A stretch of 64,000 nucleotides of DNA from Williamsia sp. DF01-3 (GTDB lineage: Bacteria > Actinomycetota > Actinomycetes > Mycobacteriales > Mycobacteriaceae): positions 4,481,733 to 4,545,732 of the forward strand of contig NZ_JALKFS010000005.1 in the NCBI RefSeq assembly GCF_023051145.1. Reading direction: 5' to 3'. Positions 38,742 through 46,935 of the stretch are shown here, in pieces (the first letter of the stretch is position 1; every line of letters begins with the position of its first letter). Position numbers and translations under genes: made by a program. The notes beneath the pieces were generated by a model. The model worked only from the letters and a program-made list of their open reading frames with translations, was not told the origin of the DNA and searched no databases.

Positions 38742-39836
38742 GTGATGCGGTGGATCGGATTGATGATGTTCACCGCCGTGGCGAGTGTCGGCCTGTCTAC
38801 GGCCGGGGTCCCCTCGGCGGCGTTGTTCGCCGGCCTCGTGGTGGCAGCAATCCTGGCCATCGTCGGGTGGGCACCGAGCGCCCGTGGGGACGAACCTCCA
38901 ATGCCTCGGCCGATCGGGCTGGCGGCCCAGGGCGTGCTCGGTGTGTACATCGGCACGTTGATCTCCACCGACACCCTCTCGGGCATCGGCTCGGATTGGC
39001 CCGCCGTGCTGTCCATGGCCCTCGCGACACTCGTGTTGTCGGTGGTCGGCGGGGCACTGCTCGGACTGCATCGCAATGTCGATTCGCTCACCGGGTCGCT
39101 TGCCCTGGTGGCAGGCGGGGCTTCCGGCCTGGTGGCCCTGGCCAGAGAATTGGGTGGGGACGAGCGCACCGTTGCCGTTGTCCAATATCTTCGCGTCGCG
39201 ATCATCACGATGTCGATGCCCCTTGTGGCGATCTTCGTCTACGGGAAGTCGGTATCGGGTGGCGGAGGCGAGTTCTCGGGCAATCACGGCAACCCATGGT
39301 GGGGGCTACTCGTCCTCGCGGTCTGCATGGTCGTCGGTTATGGGGTCGGCCGAGTCATCCGACTGCCGGCGGCGGGGCTGCTCGGCCCCCTCATCTTGTC
39401 GGTCGCCGGAGAATTGCTCGGGATCACCACCGCCGCCGCGATTCCCGTTGTCCTGGTGCATGTCGCCTATGCGGTGATCGGTTGGCAGGCCGGGCTCGGT
39501 TTCACCAAGTCAGCCCTGGTGGCCATCGGCAGAATCCTACCGTTCGCCACCGTGCTCATCGTCGCGATCGCAGCGGCGTCTGCTGGGCTCGGCGCGTTGC
39601 TGAGTCTGTGGACGGGCGAGTCCATGTTCGACAGCTACCTCGCGACCACTCCCGGCGGCATCTACGCGGTGCTCGCGACGGCATCGGCCACCGGCGGAAA
39701 CCTGGCCTTCATCGTCGCCGCTCAGATGCTCCGGGTACTCATCATGTTGTTCGTCGCTCCGTTCGCGGCGCGCGCGTATCAATGGTGGCTTCGGCGCCGT
39801 CATCCTGCCGCCGCCTCCGACGACGTGTCTGTGTGA
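38742..39836 (+). CDS. AbrB-family (Gneg_AbrB_dup) integral membrane protein
   Basis: 364 aa from GTG 38742; an ATG three bases later is in frame. About ten hydrophobic segments in two repeated halves, each with a Gly-rich turn (GGASGLVALARELGGD and TPGGIYAVLATASATGG), match the duplicated AbrB membrane family, once named ammonia monooxygenase. Members are thought to be transporters or regulators of unknown substrate. Its promoter probably overlaps the MarR operator. Confidence 0.85.
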   Translation: MMRWIGLMMFTAVASVGLSTAGVPSAALFAGLVVAAILAIVGWAPSARGDEPPMPRPIGLAAQGVLGVYIGTLISTDTLSGIGSDWPAVLSMALATLVLSVVGGALLGLHRNVDSLTGSLALVAGGASGLVALARELGGDERTVAVVQYLRVAIITMSMPLVAIFVYGKSVSGGGGEFSGNHGNPWWGLLVLAVCMVVGYGVGRVIRLPAAGLLGPLILSVAGELLGITTAAAIPVVLVHVAYAVIGWQAGLGFTKSALVAIGRILPFATVLIVAIAAASAGLGALLSLWTGESMFDSYLATTPGGIYAVLATASATGGNLAFIVAAQMLRVLIMLFVAPFAARAYQWWLRRRHPAAASDDVSV

Positions 39837-40024
39837 CCACATTCGCCGGTGCCTGTAGCCCAGGTCACGCGCAATTTGTTTAGCCGTTTGCAACAGGGGT
39901 ATTCGATCTAACGCGTATCCCTGGCGCGCTATCGGCCACAACATCGGGAAACGTGAGTCCGGACGATCGTCGAAGAAATCGATGGGGCATGCCGGACTGG
40001 TACGGGGGCGTAAATGGAGCCGAA

Positions 40025-40180
40025 ATGATCATTCTGGGACTGCTACTGCTGATTCTCGGTCTTGTGTTCAGCATCAACATTCTTTACATCGTCGGAGCCA
40101 TCTTGATCGTGGTCGGAGCCGTGTTGTGGATCCTCGGCGCGACCGGTCGCAAGGTCGGTGGACGAGCGCACTACTACTGA
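40025..40180 (+). CDS. Small membrane protein, DUF6131-like
   Basis: 51 aa from ATG 40025 (MIILGLLLLILGLVF), with GGAG six bases before it. Two very hydrophobic helices with a Gly-rich turn, ending GATGRKVGGRAHYY, a tail widely conserved in tiny actinobacterial membrane proteins. An upstream in-frame start at 39953 would add a charged 24-residue leader and is less likely. A terminator follows. Function unknown. Confidence 0.75.
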   Translation: MIILGLLLLILGLVFSINILYIVGAILIVVGAVLWILGATGRKVGGRAHYY

Positions 40181-40217
40181 CGTCTGCAGCGGCTCAGCCG
40201 CCAGACACCACAAGCAA

Positions 40218-40256
40218 CGAGACGCGGTTGGCGAGATTTTTCGCCGGCCGCGTCTC
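40218..40256 (+). terminator. Hairpin terminator after the small membrane protein gene
   Basis: CGAGACGCGG pairs with CCGCGTCTCG; inside, GGCGA pairs with TCGCC around a T-rich loop. It could also shield the next gene, which starts at 40277. Confidence 0.75.
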
Positions 40257-40276
40257 GCGTCAGTAAGGTCGGGGTC

Positions 40277-41527
40277 ATGAGTGATCGGGAGTTCGACGTC
40301 ATCGTTTTCGGGGCCACGGGATTTGTCGGCAAGCTGACCGCCGCCTACCTGGCCGAGCTCGCACCAGAGGGCACCAAGATCGCCCTTGCCGGCCGCAGTG
40401 AACACAAGTTGGCCCAGGTGCGCTTCGACCTGCCGGCACCGGCAGATACCTGGCCCCTCGTGGTCGCCGACATCAACTCCCCCGCCTCCCTCGATGCGAT
40501 GGCCGCACGAACCCGCGTCATCTGCACCACGGTCGGCCCGTACCTCAAGTTCGGGGAGAGCGTGCTGGCCGCTGCCGCCAACGCGGGCACCGATTACGTC
40601 GACCTCACCGGTGAGGTGCCGTTCGTGCGCCTGTCGATCGACAAGTACGGCGAGCAGGCCGAGGCGAGCGGCGCACGTATCGTGCATTCCTGCGGGTTCG
40701 ACTCCGTGCCATCGGATCTCGGCGTCTACCTTCTACACAAACGCATCACCGCGGACAAGGCGGGCTCGATGGGCGACACCACGATGGTCGTCCGCAGCTT
40801 CCGCGGCGGCGTCAGCGGCGGCACAGTGGACTCCATGCGGGTGATCGCCAAAGAAGCCGCGGACCCCGAGACCCGGCGAACGCTGCTCGACCCTCACGCT
40901 CTGTCGACGGCCCCCGGCGAGCGAGCAGGCATCAAGCGCAGCGCAGAACCCAGCGACATGGCGATGATCAGCGGCTCGAAGGTTGATCCATCGCTGAAGG
41001 GAACCCTCGCACCCTTTTTCATGGCCAGCTACAACACCCGCATCGTCCGTCGATCCAACGCTCTGCTCGATGGCGCCTACGGCGACGACTTCCACTACGG
41101 CGAAGCAATGTACGTGGGCGGCGTCCCCGGCGTCTCGACCGCTGTTGCCGGTGCCGTGAGCGCCGGGACGGTGGCCTTTCTCGGTGCCATGTCCGTGGGA
41201 CCGGTGCGCAACGTACTCGACCGCCTGCTTCCCAAACCCGGCGAGGGGCCGAGTGAAAAGGTCCGCGAGACGGGCCATTTCACCACCGAGACATACACCA
41301 CCACCAGCACCGGCAGGCGCTACCGATCGCGGATGCGAGCCAAAGGCGACCCCGGCTACAAGGCAACCGCGGTCATGCTCGCCGAGAGTGCACTCTCGCT
41401 TGCATTGCACCGCGACGTACTGCCGAATCGGACCGGCGTGCTCACCCCCGCGGCGGCGATCGGCGATGTTCTCATCGAGCGCCTCGAGTCGGCCGGTTTC
41501 GTCTTGGAGACCGAAGAACTCACCTGA
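40277..41527 (+). CDS. Saccharopine dehydrogenase NADP-binding / trans-acting enoyl reductase-like protein
   Basis: 416 aa. Rossmann motif VIVFGATGFVGKLTAAYLAE at the N-terminus, then the DLTGEVPFVRLSIDKYGEQAEASGARIVHSCGFDSVPSDLG segment of this family. In mycobacteria related proteins act as trans-acting enoyl reductases for polyketide lipids, but most members are uncharacterised. No polyketide synthase is in the window. Start ATG follows a GGGGTC-type weak ribosome binding site. The gene has no nearby operon partner. Confidence 0.8.
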   Translation: MSDREFDVIVFGATGFVGKLTAAYLAELAPEGTKIALAGRSEHKLAQVRFDLPAPADTWPLVVADINSPASLDAMAARTRVICTTVGPYLKFGESVLAAAANAGTDYVDLTGEVPFVRLSIDKYGEQAEASGARIVHSCGFDSVPSDLGVYLLHKRITADKAGSMGDTTMVVRSFRGGVSGGTVDSMRVIAKEAADPETRRTLLDPHALSTAPGERAGIKRSAEPSDMAMISGSKVDPSLKGTLAPFFMASYNTRIVRRSNALLDGAYGDDFHYGEAMYVGGVPGVSTAVAGAVSAGTVAFLGAMSVGPVRNVLDRLLPKPGEGPSEKVRETGHFTTETYTTTSTGRRYRSRMRAKGDPGYKATAVMLAESALSLALHRDVLPNRTGVLTPAAAIGDVLIERLESAGFVLETEELT

Positions 41528-41563
41528 GATCGCAGCGGGTGACGCCGGGTGGACTTCTCAGTC

Positions 41564-42994
41564 CTAGCGGGGGCTCGCTCGGCGGACGAGGTCGAGGATG
41601 CTGGTGCTGCGCTCATCCGTGATGTCGTGCTCCAGTTCGCCGGGAACGCCGGGCACCCATGCGATCTGGGGTACTTCGCAGGACATCACCCGGTCGCGAC
41701 CACTGTCCTTGGCCGCGTAGACACATTTGTCTGCCGACCGGGTGAGACCGTCGATGACCTGCTCGATGTTCGGGTTGCCCTGTGCCGAACGCGCAACCGC
41801 GATCTGCCAGCCTCGTCCATCGGGTGACTTCACGACCGGGCCGCCTGCCGCGAGCATCTTCCCACGACCGAGGAAAGTCCACCCTGCCGGAAACACCGAC
41901 GTCGGGAAGTCGCTTGCCGTGCCGTGGATCAGATTGATCGCGGTTCCCTCGGGGGCGTAGGTTCCATTGATTCGCAACATGGTTGGGCTGGATCCCGGGT
42001 CCACGTCGAAGATCACGTTCGCAAGATAAGGCTGACGACAGTGCTGGATGTCGACCACTGTCGACGAAGCGGCAATCTTGCAATTCACCAGCCCGAACTG
42101 GGACGGCCCGCCTACTCCGGCAACCCCCGCGACAATGCCCGCCGTGGCTCCCTCGAACCACACGTTCGTCAGCCACCAGTCGTTTGCTTGACCATCGATG
42201 AAGATGTGCCGATCTGTGGCCGCCTTCGTGGAGACGAACTCTGTGTTCGACAAGGACAGGCCGGCATTGAAATTGTTCCCTGTGCCTCGCACACCAATGT
42301 AGTTGGTCGCGAACTTCGAGTTCGAGATGTAGTTCTGGATACACGATGTGACGAGCCCAGTGCCCAGGTTGTTGATGTCACAGTTGACGAACGAGGTGCC
42401 GCCGGTGTTGTCGCGCAGCACAATGCCCTTCTGGTTGCGGAACGTCGCACCACTGCCGGCTGTGTGCTGGCCGCGAAAGACCACCGAGTCAAAAGAACAC
42501 CTGAAACAACCCGACAGGTCGACGATGGTCCCCGACGCGCCCGTCACCCAGAAGCCGAGATTCTTGATCGACACCCGTTGCGCGTTGAGTTTCAGCAGCG
42601 TTCCGGTGCCCTCGTAAAGGATGGTCACCAGGTCGGCACCCGCGCCGATCACGTTCGTGTTGTTCGCAAAAGCCGGGAGCGACGTCACCTTGTAGGTGCC
42701 GGGCGGAAAGTACAGGGGCCGCTTGTTGTCTCGGGCTGAGGCGTACGCGGCTGCTATCGCTGCGGTGTCATTTGTACTGCCCGCACCACCGGCGTTGTAA
42801 GGGGCCGCTTTCACGTTCACCCAATTCAACGGCAGCGAAGCGTCGGCCACGGCCGCGAGAACCACTTCGTCGTTCTCGGGTGGCGAATTGACCAATCCGC
42901 CTATGGCGGCGGCGGTTCCGGCACCCAACGCGAGACTGCCCGCTATCAAACCTCGCCTGCCGACTCGGCCAGACCCGACATCAATCCGATTCAC
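41564..42994 (-). CDS. Right-handed beta-helix protein with a GGDEF-like C-terminal tail
   Basis: 476 aa. Twin-arginine-like signal (GRRGLIAGSLALGAG) with the membrane segment at about 13-35, then a pectate-lyase-type beta-helix (about 55-390) whose middle is closely related to the gene at 45520 (shared ANDWWLTNVWFEG, GGPSQFGL, CRQPYLANV). Residues from about 397, encoded at 41564-41806, differ from the paralogue and resemble the end of a GGDEF domain (VIDGLTRSADKCVYAAKDSGRDRV). It is the last gene of the large leftward operon. Beta-helix proteins of this type bind or cleave polysaccharides; activity is unknown. The tail looks like a fusion or rearrangement. Confidence 0.75.
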   Translation of the reverse strand: MNRIDVGSGRVGRRGLIAGSLALGAGTAAAIGGLVNSPPENDEVVLAAVADASLPLNWVNVKAAPYNAGGAGSTNDTAAIAAAYASARDNKRPLYFPPGTYKVTSLPAFANNTNVIGAGADLVTILYEGTGTLLKLNAQRVSIKNLGFWVTGASGTIVDLSGCFRCSFDSVVFRGQHTAGSGATFRNQKGIVLRDNTGGTSFVNCDINNLGTGLVTSCIQNYISNSKFATNYIGVRGTGNNFNAGLSLSNTEFVSTKAATDRHIFIDGQANDWWLTNVWFEGATAGIVAGVAGVGGPSQFGLVNCKIAASSTVVDIQHCRQPYLANVIFDVDPGSSPTMLRINGTYAPEGTAINLIHGTASDFPTSVFPAGWTFLGRGKMLAAGGPVVKSPDGRGWQIAVARSAQGNPNIEQVIDGLTRSADKCVYAAKDSGRDRVMSCEVPQIAWVPGVPGELEHDITDERSTSILDLVRRASPR

Positions 42995-43119
42995 GGTGCC
43001 TCGATCCCTTGGTTGGACGCTGCCGCAATCAGAACACGAAAGATTCCGCTAGTACGCGAGGCTCACCGTCTGGAGTTTCAGAATCAGACCAGAAGCCATT
43101 GCGCGGTGGGAGATCCCGA

Positions 43120-44919
43120 TCATCTCGTCTGTACCTTGAGCCGGACCCCGGCGGGCAACAGACGAGCCAAATGGCGTCGCGTCTTTTCGGCATCGATTCC
43201 GCGATCCACCTCGACCAGCAAGCGCGCCTTGCTCTGTGTGGGATCGACAGTCGCTGTCAGGACGCCCTCGTGAGCCCCCACCTCAGCCGCGAGCCTGCCC
43301 ACGTCGACGGACTTTCCGTGCACGACACGAACATCTGCCAGGCGCCCGCGGAACAACATCGATGTGGAATCGACCGAGGCGAGCAAGCCGGTCTCGATCG
43401 GACCTGTACCGTCACCGGGCATCAGCCAAACCTGGCCCGGGCGGCCGAACGGTACCGGTGCGCCGACCCGGTCGAGCACAAGCGCACCGACGACGTCGCC
43501 GTCGATCCCAGCGTGCGCAGCCAGAGCGGCGGGGGTCGTCGGCTGATCCCACGCGACCGCGGCGTCCGGACCATCCGACCAGGACGAGTCGCCTCGAACT
43601 CGTTCATGCGCCCGCTCCTCATCGGCGGTCAAGAAGGGCACATCCCGGACCGGGCGATCTGGATCGTCGGACACGGCCTGGAGCCACGCGGCCAGCCTTT
43701 CCAAGTGCTCATCGGCTTCGGCAGGGGTGTAGAGACGGGGGTTCATGGTCAGTTCCACCCGCACATCGGTTCCGTTCTCCGGGGCAACCAGCAACGAAAC
43801 GTCCTCCACGGGACCATGATTCGGTATCTCTACCGTGTACCTGGTGTCGCCACCCACCGATTCGACCTCAAACGGAACGATATTCGCGATCGGTCCGTGA
43901 AGTCGCCCGGAACGCCAGGCCGACGGCACTGCGTTCCGCAGCGTCTCCGGACGATGCAAAGTGCGCCTCGACAACTGCGCCATCGACCGACCGACCTCTC
44001 GCGCGACCACTCGGAGGGAGTCGGAGCGATCAAGCGGCACCCGCAGTGGCAGCACCGTCATCAACATCGCCGGTGTGCGGCGCTCGACATGGTTTCCACG
44101 ATTGGAGACCGGTACCCCGACGATCGCTTCGTCCATGCCCGTGTGCCGGGCGGTGTACGCCGCGATGGCGCCGATCATCAGTCTGGTCCACATCTGACCG
44201 TGACGCCTGACGCCGGAGACCACAGTGCCGCGGGTGATCGCCGCCGGAGCCGGGGCGGCCACATCCCCACTGAACGAGAGAATCGATGGGCCATCTTTGA
44301 GGTAGTCGATCCAATAAGGCAGGTCATCCGGGCTCGGGACGCGCACAGCATCAGCCAGCTCCGGCAATGACGCAAACGGATTGGGTGGGACCGGTTCTCC
44401 GGCAGACAAAGCGGCGAAGACGCTCACCAAACGCCTCTGCACGAGCGCTGCACCGAAACCGTCGATCACCATGTGGTGAGCGATCGCCACGTAAGCCACC
44501 CGGTCGTCGACCACCGCAACGGTTTGCCGCAACAGCGGCGACCCGACCAGCGTGAACGGAACTGCCACGGTCTCCGACAGCCACGCGCGGAACGCTTGCT
44601 CGGGATCGTCCGCGGCGGAGAAATCCATCATGTCGATCGAGCCGGCCACGGCTGGGGCGACCTTCTGGGTCCAGGACCCCGATTCGTCCACACCGAGTAC
44701 GACATTGGTGGCTTGGGCGTCCCGGCATGTGTGTTCGGCGGCCTGTCGTACCAGTTGCGGATGAGGTTGGCCGGCGAACCAGACGAGCATGGCGATCGAA
44801 TATGCCGGATTCGATGGTTCAGTCAGCTGCCCGTCACGCATTCCGAGTTGCGAGACCATCAGCGGCAACCCAGCAACCATCTGATCGGGCTGGCCGCGGG
44901 TCGATTGTTCGGAGGTCAT
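43120..44919 (-). CDS. Stand-alone NRPS condensation domain with a remnant adenylation C-terminus
   Basis: 599 aa. The condensation motif HHMVIDG (HHxxxDG) is at residues 148-154, with the N-terminal chloramphenicol-acetyltransferase-like half and a second half ending near 430. Residues about 475-599 resemble the end of an adenylation domain (FGRPGQVWL, LFRGRLADVRVVHGKSVDVGRLA) but no AMP-binding core or carrier domain exists. Such proteins can transfer an acyl or aminoacyl group from a carrier protein to an acceptor. Here it lies in a glycan operon that also contains a carrier-protein ligase. Likely role: amide or ester transfer to the glycan or lipid carrier (inference). Confidence 0.8.
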   Translation of the reverse strand: MTSEQSTRGQPDQMVAGLPLMVSQLGMRDGQLTEPSNPAYSIAMLVWFAGQPHPQLVRQAAEHTCRDAQATNVVLGVDESGSWTQKVAPAVAGSIDMMDFSAADDPEQAFRAWLSETVAVPFTLVGSPLLRQTVAVVDDRVAYVAIAHHMVIDGFGAALVQRRLVSVFAALSAGEPVPPNPFASLPELADAVRVPSPDDLPYWIDYLKDGPSILSFSGDVAAPAPAAITRGTVVSGVRRHGQMWTRLMIGAIAAYTARHTGMDEAIVGVPVSNRGNHVERRTPAMLMTVLPLRVPLDRSDSLRVVAREVGRSMAQLSRRTLHRPETLRNAVPSAWRSGRLHGPIANIVPFEVESVGGDTRYTVEIPNHGPVEDVSLLVAPENGTDVRVELTMNPRLYTPAEADEHLERLAAWLQAVSDDPDRPVRDVPFLTADEERAHERVRGDSSWSDGPDAAVAWDQPTTPAALAAHAGIDGDVVGALVLDRVGAPVPFGRPGQVWLMPGDGTGPIETGLLASVDSTSMLFRGRLADVRVVHGKSVDVGRLAAEVGAHEGVLTATVDPTQSKARLLVEVDRGIDAEKTRRHLARLLPAGVRLKVQTR

Positions 44920-44926
44920 GTCGCGC

Positions 44927-45523
44927 TCAGCAGCCGCGTTGTGTGAGGGCGCGAATCCATCCGGCCGTCTGATAGATCCAGCCCGTCACGTGATCGACGA
45001 GGGACAGATGTTCCGGGTAGTCGGTCATCATGATGTCGCCCCCGAAGCATCGGCCGAGGATATAACGGGCACGGGATATGTGCGCTTTGGTGGTGACGAC
45101 GATGATGCTCTTCCAGCCTCGCTGCTCAGCCAATGTGCGGATTTCCTGAGCCTCCCCGCGAGTGGTCCATGGGTCGGGTAAGAAACACGTCAGCTCAACC
45201 GACGTCGGGGTCGCGCAGATTCGGCGCAGCCGGGCATCGTCGGCACCCACCGAATTCGATATCACCACCTCGGGCGCCAGCCCACGCTCGGCGAGCTCGA
45301 TCCCGTACTCGAACCGCTTGTACGGTGTGCCGCCGAGAACGACGACGGCGTCCGCTCGCGTAAGCGGCTCGGCGATCGCCGGATTCACGTACAGGGTGTT
45401 GATCACTGTGGACATCGCGAGCACAACGATGACGGCGAGTGCCACCAGCGTCGCCACCCGCAGGCGCATGCTTGCCCGCAGTCGGTGAAGAGGTCGATGA
45501 GGGGCAGTGCCGTTGCCGGTCAA
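44927..45523 (-). CDS. DUF218 (YdcF/ElyC/SanA) membrane protein
   Basis: 198 aa. One N-terminal membrane helix at about 21-46, then a DUF218 domain starting with ADAVVVLGGTPYKRFEYGIELAERG and including VVTTKAHISRARYIL. DUF218 proteins are linked to envelope polymer and undecaprenyl-phosphate metabolism. It starts as the preceding beta-helix gene ends (4-base overlap) and is followed after 7 bases by the condensation-domain gene. Confidence 0.87.
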   Translation of the reverse strand: MTGNGTAPHRPLHRLRASMRLRVATLVALAVIVVLAMSTVINTLYVNPAIAEPLTRADAVVVLGGTPYKRFEYGIELAERGLAPEVVISNSVGADDARLRRICATPTSVELTCFLPDPWTTRGEAQEIRTLAEQRGWKSIIVVTTKAHISRARYILGRCFGGDIMMTDYPEHLSLVDHVTGWIYQTAGWIRALTQRGC

Positions 45524-46935
45524 CGCGGCCGGGCTGTGCCGAGATCGGTGGTCGCCACGCGTCCCGCTGCATCGATGGTCAGTCGAACATAACGTCCGGC
45601 AGGCGACTTCAGGACGATCCCGGCTTCCGCATTCTCCGAGATCCAGGCGCCGCTCGCGTTCACTGCAGCGGTGACCTTGAACTCGTCACCCTGGAACTGA
45701 AGGATGTCGGCATTCTCGTCGGACTTGCGCATCACCACGGGACTGATGAAGGTACTTCCCGACTCGACGCCTCGCCCGATCACTTTCCAGTTCGGGGGGA
45801 AGAGTGTGGCCGGGAGATCAAACGCGCTCCCGGAGATCAGGTTGATGGCTGTTCCCTCGGCGCAATTGGCGGCGTTCACCCGGATCTCTTCTGGATCCGA
45901 ATCGGCATCGGGGTCAAATGCGACGTTGGCGAGGTAAGGCTGCCTGCACGCCCGCAGGTCCAGACACACCTCGCGTGCGGCCAGTTTGGCGTTGATGAGT
46001 CCGAATTGCGATGGGCCACCGGTCGAATCGCCTACGACGATCGCGTTGGTGCACCCTTCGAACCACACGTTGGTCAGCCACCAGTCGTTGGCAGCACCGT
46101 CGACCCGAAGGTGGGTGTCGGTGGTACCGGGCGCATTGTCGCTCACGAACTCGACGTTGGTCAGAGACAGGCCCGCATTGTTGTCGTCGCCGGTACCGAG
46201 CACACCGGTGCGATTACTCGTGAACTTCGACGAGGTCACGTAGTTCTGGATGCACCTCGTGGTGAGTCCCACTCCGAAATTGTTGATGTCGCAGTTGATG
46301 AATGCTGTTCCGCCGCTGTTCTCGTCGAGGACCACACCTCGCTGCTTGTCGAATTGAGGGTAGTTGTCGCCTGAGTGGTTCCCGCGCAGGACCACCGAGT
46401 CGAACGAGCAACGAAACGACCCCGACACGGTGACTGCGGTAGCCGACTGCGCGGTCAGGAAGATCCCCAGTCGTTTGAACGACACGCGCTGCTTACCTGC
46501 CAAGGTGATCAAAGTCTGTGTGCCGCCGTACACGATCACCGACACATCCCCGCCGTCACCGACCACGGATGCGAAGCTGGGCAACTCGGGAAATCGCGTC
46601 ACCTTGTACGTACCGGCCGGAACGTAGACGACGACCCTGTCGTCGACCGCTTCACACGCTTTGAAGAAGGCGTCGGTGTCGTCGGCCTGACCGTCCCCGA
46701 CAGCGCCGAATGCCCTGACGTTACGGGCATTCGGCGACTCCGAGAGATCCGGGGAATCAGGTGGAGCCGCGGGCTGATCATCGTCACCGCACGCGGCAAG
46801 CAGTGGCACCGCCGCCGCAACCGCGACCGAACCCGCCAACAGGCGGCGCCGGTTCATCGGACCGCCGCCCTGCTCCGGTCCCAGATCTTCTGTGGCATCT
46901 CGGGATCGCGCCTGCTGTCTGCCGAACATGTTCAT
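45520..46935 (-). CDS. Right-handed beta-helix lipoprotein
   Basis: 471 aa. The N-terminus is a twin-arginine/lipoprotein signal (MNRRRLLAGSVAVAAAVPLL then AAC, Cys49), so the mature protein would be anchored to the outside. An ATG at 46857 (MNRRR) would give a 445-aa product and is equally likely. The beta-helix region is related to the last gene of the operon (41564-42994), and the sequence ends in a short beta-rich domain with SPAGRYVRLTIDAAGR. Such folds act on polysaccharides, as lyases, hydrolases or binding proteins; catalytic residues are not evident. Confidence 0.8.
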   Translation of the reverse strand: MNMFGRQQARSRDATEDLGPEQGGGPMNRRRLLAGSVAVAAAVPLLAACGDDDQPAAPPDSPDLSESPNARNVRAFGAVGDGQADDTDAFFKACEAVDDRVVVYVPAGTYKVTRFPELPSFASVVGDGGDVSVIVYGGTQTLITLAGKQRVSFKRLGIFLTAQSATAVTVSGSFRCSFDSVVLRGNHSGDNYPQFDKQRGVVLDENSGGTAFINCDINNFGVGLTTRCIQNYVTSSKFTSNRTGVLGTGDDNNAGLSLTNVEFVSDNAPGTTDTHLRVDGAANDWWLTNVWFEGCTNAIVVGDSTGGPSQFGLINAKLAAREVCLDLRACRQPYLANVAFDPDADSDPEEIRVNAANCAEGTAINLISGSAFDLPATLFPPNWKVIGRGVESGSTFISPVVMRKSDENADILQFQGDEFKVTAAVNASGAWISENAEAGIVLKSPAGRYVRLTIDAAGRVATTDLGTARPR

